Below the pieces are notes generated by a model. It saw only the letters and a program-made list of their open reading frames with translations, was not told where the DNA came from and searched no databases. From Methylobacterium bullatum (lineage in GTDB: Bacteria; Pseudomonadota; Alphaproteobacteria; Rhizobiales; Beijerinckiaceae), in assembly GCF_014845095.1 (NCBI RefSeq), contig NZ_NKUG01000011.1:1-52260 (forward strand): 52,260 bases of DNA, written 5' to 3'. The position numbers and the translations under genes were made by a program. Each line of letters opens with the position of its first letter. The first letter of the stretch is position 1. Shown piece after piece: positions 39,805 through 49,427 of the stretch.

Positions 39805-40484
39805 GCGACGATGATCCGGTTGGCGAACTGGACGCCGTAGCTGGAGGCGTTGGTGAGGGCTTCGAAGAAGGCCTCCGACATGCCCGGCTTGGCATCGGCG
39901 GTCTTCGGCGCCTCCTTCTTGGGGCGGGTCATCGTGGCGGCGCAGCCGGAGGGAGCCCCGACGAGGCGGGCGGTGTCGGCATCCTCCGAGAGGCTGAACG
40001 CGACGAAATAGGTCGGGTCGAAGACTTCCAAGGCAGCGACCCCGCGCCCCTGCGCCACCGGCGATTTCAGCGGGAGGAGAAAGCTGAGGGTCAGCTTGTC
40101 GCCGTCCATTCTCATGCGCGGCTCCACCGGGTCGCCGAAGGTCTGCTCCTTGCCGCCGACCTTGAGCTTGGTGAAGTAGGCGAATTCCGCGAGATTGGCG
40201 GTGTTGTCGGTGGCCAGACCCGCGAGTTCGTCGGGGGAGACCGTGCCATCCCCGTTGGCGTCGAGGCCCTGGATCGCCGAGGCCGAGTAGCTGGCATCGA
40301 AGGTCCAGGCGTGACGGATGCCCGTCACCTTGCCGCCCTCGCCGTAATCGATCTCCGCCTTCGATGTGACCCAGACATGCGGATGAGCCGATGCCGGAGC
40401 GGCAAGGCCGAGGCTGAGGACAAGCGCCGCCAGAGAGGAGGCGCCGAAGCAGCGGGCGGATTGGGGAGCGATCGGCGAAGCCAT
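39795..40484 (-). CDS. DUF1007 family periplasmic protein
   Basis: A protein of 229 residues with a Sec signal (SLAALVLSLGLAAPASA, cleavage likely before HPHVWV). The mature start HPHVWVTSKAEIDY is the DUF1007 signature and could bind metal through its two histidines. An EF-hand-like loop DANGDGTVSPDEL lies near residue 75. DUF1007 proteins usually accompany NicO-type metal transporters, and here the genes overlap by 10 bases. A role as a periplasmic metal-handling partner is inferred. Confidence 0.82.
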   Translation of the reverse strand: MASPIAPQSARCFGASSLAALVLSLGLAAPASAHPHVWVTSKAEIDYGEGGKVTGIRHAWTFDASYSASAIQGLDANGDGTVSPDELAGLATDNTANLAEFAYFTKLKVGGKEQTFGDPVEPRMRMDGDKLTLSFLLPLKSPVAQGRGVAALEVFDPTYFVAFSLSEDADTARLVGAPSGCAATMTRPKKEAPKTADAKPGMSEAFFEALTNASSYGVQFANRIIVACP

Positions 40485-40599
40485 GCTGGACGCTCGCGAG
40501 TCAAGGTAAACAAAATCTCAACGCGCGGTGCGTCAGCGACCGGCGGCCTTGACGATCTCCTCCGATTTCACTGGGGCGAAAGCGAGGCGCGAGCTTCCG

Positions 40600-42279
40600 T
40601 CAAGCGGCCCGGACGCTGGCGAGAAACCCCGCAATGCTCTCGTCGAGGGCGAGGCTCGCCGCCGCCACGCGGCCGGCGACACTCCTCACCGATTCGGCGG
40701 CCTGCGCGCTGGACGCGGCGGCTTCCTCGACCGTGGCGATGCCGCCGGACACGGCGTCGGCGCTGGCCTCGGCATCGGCGACGCTGTCTGCGACGCGTGC
40801 GCCCGCGATCCGCTGGGCCTCAAGAGCGAGGGCCACGGCCGCATCCGCGCCCGCCATCTGATCCATCGTTCCGCCGATGGCCTCCACCGCCCGGAGGGTG
40901 TCCTGCGCGGCGCCCCGCATGGCTTCGATCTGTCCCTTGATCGCTTCGGTGGCGCCCGCCGTCTGGGCGGCGAGCGCCTTCACCTCGCCGGCGACCACCG
41001 CGAAGCCGCGTCCGGCTTCGCCCGCGCGCGCCGCCTCGATCGTGGCATTGAGTGCTAGGAGATTCGTCTGCGCGGCGACGGTGGCGATGGTCTCGACCAC
41101 GGTGCCGATCTCGCGCCCCGCCTCGGTGAGCAACGCGGCGGCGCGGCGCGTGGCCGTGACCTCGCGGTGCGCCAGTTCGCCCAAGCCATCGCGGATGCGC
41201 GACTGCCGGTCGATGGCCTCGCTACCTCCCGCGACATCCGCGCTGGCGGCCGCAGCCCTGCGCACCTGTTGTCCCGCGCCGGCCGCACCTTCCGAAACGA
41301 TGGTGGCCTGATCCCGCGTGAGCCGCACGGCGTCCGACACCGCCTCCGCCGCGCCCGCCATGGCAGTGGCGGCGCTCGACAGATCCTGCGCCACCCTCTG
41401 AGCCTCCTGCTCGAAGGCCTGGGCGGCTGCCTCCAGGCGCGCGGCCCGCTCGGCTTCCAGAGCGGAATGGGCGAGCGCGCGCGCATCGCCTTCGACCTTG
41501 TCGACGATGACGGTCCGCAGCACCGCAATGGAGCGGGCCATGGTACCGATCTCGTCGCGTCGTTCCAGCAACGGGATGGCCCGGGTGAGATCCATGGCGG
41601 CAAGGGCATCGATCGCCGATCCGAGGCGGGCCAGCGGTTGGCGGATCTCCTTGAGGACGAGCCAGTGAGCGAAACCGAAGGTGAAGAGGATCACCGCCCC
41701 GGAGGCCACGAGGCTTATGCTACGGGTCTGCTCGATCTCCGCCGCGGCGTCCGAGCGTTCGTCGGCGAGACGCACCAGGGTGTCCTTGCCGATCCGCGTG
41801 ATCGCGGACACCATTCTGGCGCGGCTCGCCACCGTGGCCTCGTCGGTGCCCTGGATCAGCGCCGCCTTCGGGGAGATGGTGAGGCCGAGCTCCGCCGTAT
41901 CGGTCTGATAGGCCAGGAACTCCTTCAGCATCAGATCGAGCTTGAGGCGTTCCGTATCGGAGACATGCCCGGTGATCCGGCCCAGAAACGCGTCCTTCTG
42001 CTGACCGACCTCGGCGAGGGCGGTCTTCAGGGCGCCGAACTTCCCCTTGGCGTCCTCGGTGTCGTCCGCCGTGTAGACCGTCGTTGCCGCGACCACGGTG
42101 CGTTCGATCGAGAGGGCGAGGCCCTGGGCCGACAGGGTGCGTTCCCATACCGAATCCATCTCGGCCGTCCGCGCCTGCTGATGCAGGACCATCCGATCGT
42201 TGAACAGGGACAGGGCGCAGGCACCGAGCGCCAGAACGCCCATCACGGCCGCGAGTTTGTTGCCGAGGGAGAGGCGCAT
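40600..42279 (-). CDS. Methyl-accepting chemotaxis protein
   Basis: A transmembrane chemoreceptor of 559 residues. The first helix spans about 8-27 and a periplasmic sensor domain of about 160 residues follows. The second helix lies near 190-210 ([20 protein letters not shown]), then a HAMP domain ([20 protein letters not shown]). The signalling hairpin tip reads [20 protein letters not shown] and continues [20 protein letters not shown], the canonical CheA/CheW contact. No C-terminal CheR tether is present. The ligand is unknown. No che genes are close. Confidence 0.92.
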   Translation of the reverse strand: MRLSLGNKLAAVMGVLALGACALSLFNDRMVLHQQARTAEMDSVWERTLSAQGLALSIERTVVAATTVYTADDTEDAKGKFGALKTALAEVGQQKDAFLGRITGHVSDTERLKLDLMLKEFLAYQTDTAELGLTISPKAALIQGTDEATVASRARMVSAITRIGKDTLVRLADERSDAAAEIEQTRSISLVASGAVILFTFGFAHWLVLKEIRQPLARLGSAIDALAAMDLTRAIPLLERRDEIGTMARSIAVLRTVIVDKVEGDARALAHSALEAERAARLEAAAQAFEQEAQRVAQDLSSAATAMAGAAEAVSDAVRLTRDQATIVSEGAAGAGQQVRRAAAASADVAGGSEAIDRQSRIRDGLGELAHREVTATRRAAALLTEAGREIGTVVETIATVAAQTNLLALNATIEAARAGEAGRGFAVVAGEVKALAAQTAGATEAIKGQIEAMRGAAQDTLRAVEAIGGTMDQMAGADAAVALALEAQRIAGARVADSVADAEASADAVSGGIATVEEAAASSAQAAESVRSVAGRVAAASLALDESIAGFLASVRAA

Positions 42280-42374
42280 GGACTCGTTCCGTCATCGAGG
42301 GCTTTCCGAAGCTGATGACGTCCCGAACCTTGCCGGGAGTTTAAATCGAGGCGGCTAACGAGCTGTAATGCCTC

Positions 42375-42411
42375 AGAAAAACGCTTGAGGCCGCCCGTTT
42401 CGAGGCGGCCT
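42375..42411 (-). terminator. Terminator of the small secreted protein gene
   Basis: On the minus strand an 8-bp perfect stem (AGGCCGCC with GGCGGCCT, 42388-42411) with an 8-base loop is followed within a few bases by a run of five T. It lies 42 bases past the stop of the gene ending at 42453. Confidence 0.6.
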
Positions 42412-42452
42412 CCGGTGTCGGTGCCTGGCGAGGAGTCGCTGAAAAGCGTAGC

Positions 42453-42812
42453 TCAGTAGGCCGTGGAATCGGCGGAGGCGACGTCGACCCGGTCGCCGCT
42501 GCGCGAGAAGGCGATGGTGGTCTCGCGTCCGTCGGAACCGAGGGTTCCGGGCACCGAGAGATGCACCGTCTGCTCGGGATTGAGGGTGGTCACGAGCCGG
42601 ATCACCTGCGGCTGGTCGTTGCCGGAATTGACGCTGGCCAGGGTGGCGACGACGCGGTAGCGGCCCTTCTCCACCGTATAATAGGCTGAGCCCCGATAGG
42701 CACCGAGGTCGACGCTCTGTGCGCTTGCCGGCGAAAGCTCGGTCGCCGGGGAGGCCGTGGCGGAGGCGAGGGTGAGCGCTACGGCGAGGAGGGCTTTGGA
42801 CGAGATGCGCAT
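42453..42812 (-). CDS. Small secreted hypothetical protein
   Basis: A protein of 119 residues with a clear signal peptide (SSKALLAVALTLASATASPA). The mature domain is probably a small beta-rich domain with the segments GAYRGSAYYTVEKGRYRVVA, PQVIRLVTTLNPEQTVHLSV and GRETTIAFSRSGDRVDVASA. I do not recognise the family. The ATG at 42812 puts the signal peptide at the N-terminus; an in-frame ATG at 42887 would bury it. It has its own terminator and lies downstream of a long AT-rich spacer, so it is probably monocistronic. Confidence 0.68.
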   Translation of the reverse strand: MRISSKALLAVALTLASATASPATELSPASAQSVDLGAYRGSAYYTVEKGRYRVVATLASVNSGNDQPQVIRLVTTLNPEQTVHLSVPGTLGSDGRETTIAFSRSGDRVDVASADSTAY

Positions 42813-43117
42813 GATGAGGGAACCTGTGCGGTTACTGTCCGCCGGGAGTGCCCGTTGGGAGAGCCGGTTGCACCGGGAGACCGACATATGCGGATTTTAT
42901 GCTGCGCTGCGAAGAGGAAAATATTGCAATGCGTCAATGCCTGGATTGCATGACTCGTCAAAAAATACCTTGATACATGTCAATAATACATAGCTCGACA
43001 GCATGACAGACAGAAGCTGCCGTTCCCAGGACCGGAAATGGACGTTCGACCGAAAGGCGGTTCGATGCGGGATTGGCCTAGGAAGATAACATGCTGCGAT
43101 GCAGCGCGAGCGTTCCG
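42813..43117. other. AT-rich spacer upstream of the small secreted protein gene
   Basis: This 305-base stretch has no supportable gene. From about 42890 to 43010 it is far richer in A and T than the rest of the window. On the minus strand it holds two TTGAC cores that could serve as -35 elements. TGCAAT at 42925-42930 and ATTGCA at 42945-42950 form an inverted pair that could bind a regulator. I cannot fix a promoter with confidence. Confidence 0.45.
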
Positions 43118-43585
43118 TCAGTCGCGCCGGGTCAGCGCGGCGATCTCGGCTTCTTCCGCCGGGCTCAGCTTGGTCTCGTGATCCGCGCGCCGGCGCGACA
43201 GACGCCAGAGCCCAAAGACACCAAGGCCGAGGGCCATGAGGGGCGTCAGCCAGAGCAGCAGCGTGTGCAGGGCGAGGACCGGCCGCAGCAGGACGTATTC
43301 CCCGTAGCGGCCGACCACATAATCCTGCACCTGCCGGTCGTCGTCCCCCGCCTTCAGGCGCTCCCGCACAATGAGCCGGAGGTCGCGCGCCAGGGGCGCA
43401 TCGGAATCGTCGATGGACTGGTTCTGGCAAACGAGGCAGCGCAGGCCGGAGGAGATGTCGCGCGCCCGCGCTTCGAGCTTGGCGTCCGGCAGGACCTCGT
43501 CCGGCTGGACGGCCAGGGTGGTGCCCGTCGAGCCGGCGAGAAGCGCCAGCGCGACGAGCAGGCGGGGAAGACGGGCCGCGCTCAT
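43118..43585 (-). CDS. ccmH: Cytochrome c maturation thioredoxin-like subunit CcmH
   Basis: A protein of 155 residues with a signal peptide and one C-terminal membrane helix. The redox motif [10 protein letters not shown] has Cys50 and Cys53, as in all CcmH (CycL) proteins. It keeps apocytochrome CXXCH cysteines reduced for haem ligation by CcmF. Its start overlaps the ccmF stop in the 43582-43585 tetranucleotide, so translation is coupled. It is the last gene of the cluster. Confidence 0.93.
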   Translation of the reverse strand: MSAARLPRLLVALALLAGSTGTTLAVQPDEVLPDAKLEARARDISSGLRCLVCQNQSIDDSDAPLARDLRLIVRERLKAGDDDRQVQDYVVGRYGEYVLLRPVLALHTLLLWLTPLMALGLGVFGLWRLSRRRADHETKLSPAEEAEIAALTRRD

Positions 43586-45591
43586 TCGGCGGGGGCCATG
43601 GTGCCGGGCATGGTCTTGGCCTTTTCCTTCGCCCGTGCGGGCGCGCCCACCCGCATCCTACGGTCGGTGAGGGACACCGCCCCGCCCAGCGCCATGACGA
43701 CGGAACCGAGCCAGATCAACAGCACCAGGGGCTTGTAGTAGAGCCGCAGGCCGATGGCCCCGCCGGGGACCATCTCGCCAAGGCTGGCATAGACCTGGCT
43801 GACGCCGACGGTGAGTAGGCCGGATTCCGTCACGTTCATCTTGCGGCTCGGATAGAACCGCTTGCCCGTCTCCACGGTGCCGATGAAGTCACCGGCCGTG
43901 TTGCGGATGGTCAGGAAGGCCGTCGTCTCCTCGTAATTCTCGCCCGTGCGCGGGCCGACCCGGTCGAGGGTCGCCACGTAAGGGCCGGAGGCGAGGGACT
44001 CGCCCGGCTTCACCGTGCTCAGGGCTTCCGTGGCCCAACCTTGCGCGGCGATACCGAGAACTACGATTCCGACGCCCGCATGAGCGAGCGCCGTGCCCCA
44101 GGCCGAGCGGGGCAGGCCCAGCGCCCGTCGCATGACGCCGCTCACCGTCCGTGCCCGGCTGTTGCCGTAGCCACGGGCCCGCGACACGATCTCCATGGCC
44201 GAGCCGACGACGAGATAGGCGCCGAGGCCGATGCCGATGGGCGCCATCATCGGGCCACCCCAGGTCCAGGCGAGCACGGCGAGGCCCACCGCGAGGGCGA
44301 CACCCATGGCGGCGAACAGGCGCTGCGAGGCTGCGTGCACGTCGCCGCGCTTCCAGGCCAGGGTCTGGCCGAAGGGAACGATGAGGAGGAGCGGGATCGC
44401 CAGGGGGATGAAGGTGTAGTTGAAGAAAGGCGGCCCCACCGAGATCTTCTCGGAGGTCAGGGATTCGAGGAGCAGCGGGTAGAGTGTGCCGACGAAGACC
44501 GTGGCGCAGGCGGCGGCGAGGAACAGGTTGTTCATCACCAGGGCGCCCTCGCGCGAGATCGGCGCGAACAGGCCGCCCTGCCGCAGCATCGGCGCGCGCC
44601 AGGCGAAGAGGCTGAGCGAGCCGCCGATGAACAGGATCAGGATGGCGAGGATGAAGACGCCGCGCGTCGGGTCGGTGGCGAAGGAATGCACCGAGGTGAG
44701 CACGCCCGAGCGGACGATGAAGGTGCCCAGCAGCGACAGCGAGAAGGTGAGGATGGCGAGCAGCACCGTCCAGACCTTGAGCGCGTCGCGCTTCTCCATG
44801 ACCACGGTGGAATGAAGCAGCGCCGTGCCTGCGAGCCAGGGCATCAGCGAGGCGTTCTCCACCGGATCCCAGAACCACCAGCCGCCCCAGCCGAGCTCGT
44901 AATAGGCCCAGTACGATCCCATCGCGATGCCCAGGGTCAGGAAGCTCCAGGCGATCAGCGTCCAGGGGCGCACGGCGCGCGCCCAGACCGCGTCGATGCG
45001 ACCGTCGATCAGCGCCGCGATGGCGAAGGCGAAGGTGATCGAGAAGCCGACATAGCCGACATAGAGGAGGGGCGGATGGATCGCGAGGCCGAAATCCTGC
45101 AGCAGCGGATTGAGGTCGTTGCCCTCGACCGGCGCCGGGCTCACCCGCATGAACGGGTTCGAGGTCGTGATGATGAACAGCACGAAGACGAAGGTGATGA
45201 GGCCCTGGACCGCCAGGGTGTTGGCCCGGAGCACCGGCGGAACCGAGTTCCGGGACACGGCGACCAGGGCGCCGAACAGGGCCAGGATGAGGACCCAGAG
45301 CAGCATCGAGCCCTCATGGTTTCCCCACACGCCCGAGAGCTTGTAGAGGAAGGGCTTGGCCGTGTGCGAGTTCTCGATCACGTTCTGGACCGAGAAGTCC
45401 GAGGTGGCATGGGCGTAGGTGAGCGCCCCGAACGAGAACAGGATGCAGGCGAAGGTGCCGAGCGCCGCCGGAGTGGCTACGGCGCGCAGGGCCGCATCCC
45501 CAGAGCGGGCGGCCCAGACCGGCATCACCGCCTGGACCAGGGAAAGCGCCAGCGCCAATGCCAGCGCGAAATGTCCGACTTCGATCAGCAC
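43582..45591 (-). CDS. ccmF: Cytochrome c haem lyase CcmF
   Basis: An inner-membrane protein of 669 residues with about 15 helices. The tryptophan-rich WWD domain is [19 protein letters not shown]. Conserved surrounding segments include [20 protein letters not shown] and LHPPLLY-like [14 protein letters not shown]. It attaches haem brought by CcmE to apocytochromes c outside the membrane. The gene lies 31 bases after ccmE and overlaps ccmH by 4 bases. The length is standard for alphaproteobacterial CcmF (CycK). Confidence 0.96.
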   Translation of the reverse strand: MLIEVGHFALALALALSLVQAVMPVWAARSGDAALRAVATPAALGTFACILFSFGALTYAHATSDFSVQNVIENSHTAKPFLYKLSGVWGNHEGSMLLWVLILALFGALVAVSRNSVPPVLRANTLAVQGLITFVFVLFIITTSNPFMRVSPAPVEGNDLNPLLQDFGLAIHPPLLYVGYVGFSITFAFAIAALIDGRIDAVWARAVRPWTLIAWSFLTLGIAMGSYWAYYELGWGGWWFWDPVENASLMPWLAGTALLHSTVVMEKRDALKVWTVLLAILTFSLSLLGTFIVRSGVLTSVHSFATDPTRGVFILAILILFIGGSLSLFAWRAPMLRQGGLFAPISREGALVMNNLFLAAACATVFVGTLYPLLLESLTSEKISVGPPFFNYTFIPLAIPLLLIVPFGQTLAWKRGDVHAASQRLFAAMGVALAVGLAVLAWTWGGPMMAPIGIGLGAYLVVGSAMEIVSRARGYGNSRARTVSGVMRRALGLPRSAWGTALAHAGVGIVVLGIAAQGWATEALSTVKPGESLASGPYVATLDRVGPRTGENYEETTAFLTIRNTAGDFIGTVETGKRFYPSRKMNVTESGLLTVGVSQVYASLGEMVPGGAIGLRLYYKPLVLLIWLGSVVMALGGAVSLTDRRMRVGAPARAKEKAKTMPGTMAPAE

Positions 45592-45622
45592 GTCGGATTG
45601 TCCTTCCTCAGGGTCATACCGG

Positions 45623-46144
45623 TCATCGTTCGCTGCGTCGTCCGAGCGTCGGCTCGCCGTCGGCGGTCTTCACGCCCTCGGCGGCTTTCCCGGCGGAGGC
45701 TCCCTTGGAGCCGCCCTCCTGCCACCGTCCCTGCGCCTTGAGCGCATCGGCGACCTCGCGGGGCATGTAGGATTCGTCGTGCTTGGCCAGCACCGTGTCG
45801 GCGCGGAAGATGCCGCCCGGCTCGAGCCGCCCTTCGGCGACGATGCCCTGGCCTTCGCGGAACAGGTCGGGAAGCAGTCCGCGATACTGGACCTGGACCG
45901 TCGCGTTGGTGTCGGTCACGGCAAAATCGATGTTCTGGTCCGGGCCGCGCTGGAGCGAGCCTTCCTTCACCAGCCCGCCGAGGCGGAAGCGGGTGCCCGG
46001 CGCCACGCCCTGCGCGGTCACCTCGGTGGGCGACCGGAAGAACACGATCGACCCGCTCATGGCGGACAGGATCAGGCCGAGGGCCAGGGCGAGCACGGCA
46101 CCGCAGGCGGCGATCAGGATCAGGCGGCGGCTCTTGCGAGTCAC
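45623..46144 (-). CDS. ccmE: Haem chaperone CcmE
   Basis: A protein of 173 residues with one N-terminal membrane anchor and a periplasmic OB-fold domain. The haem-binding His122 and the following Tyr126 lie in LAKHDESYMPREV, the CcmE signature. RLGGLVKEGS is also typical. It carries haem from CcmC to CcmF. A GTG at 46144 preceded by GGGA gives the family-like N-terminus TRKSRRLILI; an ATG at 46177 would add 11 residues. Confidence 0.94.
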   Translation of the reverse strand: MTRKSRRLILIAACGAVLALALGLILSAMSGSIVFFRSPTEVTAQGVAPGTRFRLGGLVKEGSLQRGPDQNIDFAVTDTNATVQVQYRGLLPDLFREGQGIVAEGRLEPGGIFRADTVLAKHDESYMPREVADALKAQGRWQEGGSKGASAGKAAEGVKTADGEPTLGRRSER

Positions 46145-46335
46145 GAGTGTCGTCCCGTTTCTGTTCCGGCGCCTCATGATGGGCGCTGAGGAGGCCCGGA
46201 ATGGTGGATCCGGCTGTCCTGTCGTCTGGCGTCTTTTAGGTACTGGCGTATCTTGGGTTTCGGCCCCATGGCACTCCGGGTCAAGGGCCGTGGCCGGGGC
46301 GGATTGTCAGGGGGCGTCCTGCGGCGCGGCCCGCA

Positions 46336-47847
46336 TTACGGCTTGTCGTTGCCGCCGCGCAGGCCGAGCTCCTGGGCCAGGATGTCGAGCTTCTCCATGG
46401 CGCGGGCATCCGGGCTGAGGGCCATGCGGCCGCGGTCGAGGGCATGGCTCGCCTGCTGGCGCTCGCCCAATACGCTGTACGAACGCACGAGACGCAGCCA
46501 ATCATCCACCGTGCCGCCCTTGGAGGCGAGGCGCCGGTCGAGGCCGGCGACCATGCCGCGGATGGCCGCGTCCCGTTCGGGCGCCGGCATCGCCTTCACG
46601 GCAGCCACGGCGGCGTCCGTCCCGGCGCGTTCGGCCGCATCGGCAGCAGTTACCGGCGGTACGGGCGCCGAGGCGAGGCCAAACTCGCGGGCGAGCTCAT
46701 CGAGCTTGGCTCCGGCTCCATCCTCGCTGCCGACCGCGTTCCGCGCCCGGTCGAGGGCCGCCTTCATCTTTTCGCGATCTCCCAGCACGCCGTAGGACCG
46801 GACGAGGCGGACCCACTCGTCGGCGGTGCCTCCCTTTTCCGTCAGGCGCCGGTCGAGCCCGTCGACCATGCCCCGGATCGCCGCGTCGCGATTGGCGGCG
46901 GGCATCGCCTGCAGATCCGCCGCAGCACTGGAATCGGGAGCCTGGGCCGATGGGCCGGGCTTGGCGGCCGTGGCCGGCGCCTCGCCTTGCAGGCGGGTCA
47001 GGGTCTCGCGCACGAGCGGCAGCCAGGGCGCATCGGCCGGAGCATTCTCCATCAAGGCGGTCAGCCGCCGGACCGCGCCGGGGATGTCGCCTTCGAGCTC
47101 GGCGGCGCGCGCGAGGTAGAAGCGCGGCTTGGCGGCGCCGGCATCGAGGCTCGCCGCGCGCTCGAAGATCTCCTTCGCCCGGGGCGTCACGGTCCCGTTG
47201 GCGCCGGCGACCAGGGCCTCGCCCCAGTCGGAGAGGCGCTGCGGCGACTCGCCGAGCACGCGGGTCGCGGCCTCGTAGGCATGGGCCGCATCGTCGAAGC
47301 GCCCGAGCCGGACATAGACCGGCGCGAGCACCGACCAGCCGCGACCGTCGCTCGGGTCGCTGGCGAGCCGTGCCTCGATCTGTCCGATGGCCTTGAGCAT
47401 GTCCTGTCCGCCCGACTGCACCGCCTGCCGGTCGGAGGCCGTCTGGGACGGCATGTGCGGCGAGCCGTAGAGCCCGTAGGCGATGAGCGCCACGAGGGGG
47501 ATCGTCGACAGCGCGAAGGCCGAGGCCGCCCGACGCTGGCGCAGGGCCGGCTCGGCGATCCCGTCGGAGACGGCTTCGGGGTTTTCGCGGCTCGCACGCA
47601 GAAGACGGCGGCCCGCCTCGGTGCGGGCGGCCTCGGCCTCACCGGGGGCGATCAGTCCCCGCGTCAGGTCGCGCTCGATTTCGCGGAGCTGATCCTCGTA
47701 GAAGCCGGTCTCTGTGACGAGCGCTCCGGCCGGTGGCGGGGAAGCGGCGTCCGCCCGCCGGGTCTTGGACCACAGCGACATCGGCCAGAGCAGGGCCAGC
47801 ACGGTGCCCCCCGTCATCACCGCCAGTATGAACCAGATCGCCGTCAT
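46336..47847 (-). CDS. ccmI: Cytochrome c maturation protein CcmI with a duplicated C-terminal unit
   Basis: A protein of 503 residues. The N-terminal region has a membrane helix (FILAVMTGGTVLALLWPMSL), a cytoplasmic coiled-coil loop (YEDQLREIERDLTRGLIAPG) and a second helix near 107-127, as in CcmI (CycH). TPR-like repeats occupy about 145-290; they bind apocytochromes and hand them to CcmFH. The C-terminal part is unusual: a unit of about 79 residues at 313-391 is repeated at 418-497 (AANRDAAIRGMV versus APERDAAIRGMV). It is first of the ccmIEFH cluster, 164 bases after the sensor kinase gene. Confidence 0.9.
   Translation of the reverse strand: MTAIWFILAVMTGGTVLALLWPMSLWSKTRRADAASPPPAGALVTETGFYEDQLREIERDLTRGLIAPGEAEAARTEAGRRLLRASRENPEAVSDGIAEPALRQRRAASAFALSTIPLVALIAYGLYGSPHMPSQTASDRQAVQSGGQDMLKAIGQIEARLASDPSDGRGWSVLAPVYVRLGRFDDAAHAYEAATRVLGESPQRLSDWGEALVAGANGTVTPRAKEIFERAASLDAGAAKPRFYLARAAELEGDIPGAVRRLTALMENAPADAPWLPLVRETLTRLQGEAPATAAKPGPSAQAPDSSAAADLQAMPAANRDAAIRGMVDGLDRRLTEKGGTADEWVRLVRSYGVLGDREKMKAALDRARNAVGSEDGAGAKLDELAREFGLASAPVPPVTAADAAERAGTDAAVAAVKAMPAPERDAAIRGMVAGLDRRLASKGGTVDDWLRLVRSYSVLGERQQASHALDRGRMALSPDARAMEKLDILAQELGLRGGNDKP
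46357..46911 (-). repeat. Internal duplication in ccmI
   Basis: Two coding units of about 240 bases, at 46675-46911 and 46357-46596, encode similar segments of about 79 residues. Shared landmarks are DAAIRGMV, GLDRRL, KGGT, RLVRSY, VLG and a closing LA-E-GL. The units are diverged, so the duplication is not recent, and they are separated by a linker of about 26 residues. Confidence 0.85.
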
Positions 47848-47939
47848 CTCACCCCGAACTCATGCCATACCATGTAAGCGCCGGACGGGTCCGAGCGCAG
47901 GGACCGGTCCGGCGACACGGTGTCACGCGAACCTGTGCC

Positions 47940-47980
47940 GTTTCAGACGGGCCGGCCTCGGCGGCATCCCCGCCTGAAAC
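47940..47980. repeat. Long inverted repeat between the kinase gene and ccmI
   Basis: GTTTCAGACGGG (47940-47951) pairs with CCCGCCTGAAAC (47969-47980) with one mismatch in 12. The loop is 17 bases. It sits in the spacer between the kinase gene and ccmI. It could be a transcription barrier, an RNA-processing site or an operator; no T-run is present. Confidence 0.6.
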
Positions 47981-48011
47981 ACCATTCGGCGCGTTTCGCA
48001 TAGCCCGACGC

Positions 48012-49427
48012 TCATCCGGCGCTGGCATTCGGCGCGTCTCCGGGCACCTCGATCACGGCCCGCACACCGCCGAGCGTCGCCTCCTCCAGGCGAAAGCGCC
48101 CGCGATAGAGCGCTGCCAGATCGGCGACGATGGAAAGGCCGAGCCCTGAGCCTGGCTTGGTCTCGTCGAGCCGCCGGCCGCGGCCGAGTACCGCCGCGCG
48201 GTCTTCCGGCTGCAGGCCCGGCCCGTCATCCTCGATGGAGACGAGAAGGTGGGGATAATGGTGCTCGCTCACCGTCTCCGCCCGGATCGAGACGCGGCTG
48301 CGCGCCCATTTCGAGGCGTTGTCGACGAGGTTGCCGATCATCTCCTCGAAATCCTGGCGCTCGCCGCGAAAGCGCAGGCCCGGCGGCACGTGGACCTCGT
48401 AGGCGATGTCCTTGTCGCGGTAGATCTTGCCGAAGGTGCGCACCAGGCCCGCGAGTGCCGGCTCCACCTCGGTGGAGGTGCCGAGGGTGCCGGCCAAAGC
48501 CGCCGCCCGCGCACGGTCGAGGTGGTAGTTCACCTGGTCGCGCATCACCGCGGCCTGCTCGCGGATCTTGAAGGCGAGGTCTTCCTGCGCGTCGCTGGCG
48601 CCGACCTCGTTGACGATGATCGACAGCGGCGTCTTCAGGGCATGGGCGAGGTTGCCCACCTGCGTGCGGGCACGCTCCAGGATCTCGCGGTTGGTCTCGA
48701 TCAGCAGGTTCACCTCGCCGGCGAGCGGCGCGATGTCGCGCGGATACTCGCCGTCGATCCGGTCGGCCTCGCCCCGGCGGATCGCGCCCAGAGCCGTGCG
48801 GAGCTTGGCCAGGGGGGCCAGACCGAAGCGGATCTGCAGCAGGGTCGTGAGCGCCAGGAACAGGCCGAGCAGGCCGAACGTCACCATCAGCGAGAAACGG
48901 AAGCGGCCGACATCGTTCTCGATCTCGTCGGCGGGGCCGGCGACGCGCACGGTGTAGCGCCCCTCCTCGCCGAGATCGACGTCGCGCTCGATGATGCGCA
49001 GGGGCCGGTCGTCCTGGGCCTTGCCGTAGCCCTGGCGGATCTGGCCGATCCCGGCATTGTTGTCCGGGGTGCCGGCCGGCTTCAGGGGCACGCCGACGAG
49101 GGAACGCGAGGTGCGCAGGTCGCGCGGGCGCGCATCCGGCCGCCCCACCTGCCAGTACCAGCCCGAGAGGGGCAGGTCGAAGCGCGGGTCGCTCAGGTTG
49201 AAGGAGCGGCTCTCGGGATCGTTGGGCGAGACGAGATCGGTGGCGAGGTTGTTGGCGTAGACGAGGAGCCGGCTGTCGAAGGAGCGCTCGGTGTTCTCGC
49301 GGTAGAGCGTGGTGAGGATCCAGGCCGCGATCAGCAGGATCGCCGAACTCGCGATCAGGGCCGAGCCTGCCAGGCGCACGGCGATGGAGCGCCGCCGGAA
49401 CGGCAGCCAGGAGGGAAAGGCGATCAT
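48012..49427 (-). CDS. Sensor histidine kinase (PhoQ/FeuQ-like)
   Basis: A membrane kinase of 471 residues. The first helix is near 18-40, then comes a periplasmic sensor domain of about 135 residues (SDPRFDLPLSGWYWQVGRPD), a second helix near 178-200 and a HAMP-like linker. The H-box is NLAHALKTPLSIIVNE, the N-box NLVDNASKWARS, and the G-boxes DDGPGLQPEDR and GSGLGLSIV. The sensor resembles PhoQ/FeuQ-type kinases. The ATG at 49427 is preferred over one 72 bases upstream. Its probable partner, the OmpR-type regulator, lies on the same strand but is separated from it by the opposing vapBC pair, so the kinase needs its own promoter or read-through. Confidence 0.87.
   Translation of the reverse strand: MIAFPSWLPFRRRSIAVRLAGSALIASSAILLIAAWILTTLYRENTERSFDSRLLVYANNLATDLVSPNDPESRSFNLSDPRFDLPLSGWYWQVGRPDARPRDLRTSRSLVGVPLKPAGTPDNNAGIGQIRQGYGKAQDDRPLRIIERDVDLGEEGRYTVRVAGPADEIENDVGRFRFSLMVTFGLLGLFLALTTLLQIRFGLAPLAKLRTALGAIRRGEADRIDGEYPRDIAPLAGEVNLLIETNREILERARTQVGNLAHALKTPLSIIVNEVGASDAQEDLAFKIREQAAVMRDQVNYHLDRARAAALAGTLGTSTEVEPALAGLVRTFGKIYRDKDIAYEVHVPPGLRFRGERQDFEEMIGNLVDNASKWARSRVSIRAETVSEHHYPHLLVSIEDDGPGLQPEDRAAVLGRGRRLDETKPGSGLGLSIVADLAALYRGRFRLEEATLGGVRAVIEVPGDAPNASAG

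Noticed and set aside
40485..40599. A short out-of-frame continuation after the chemoreceptor stop that reads like coding sequence
   Set aside because: It could hint at a frameshift at the chemoreceptor end, but the receptor already ends in a typical place and the extra frame is short and unremarkable.
44041..45741. An open frame of 566 codons on the plus strand opposite ccmF
   Set aside because: It is an antisense shadow dominated by Gly, Arg, Glu and Asp with no domain; ccmF carries the WWD motif on the other strand.
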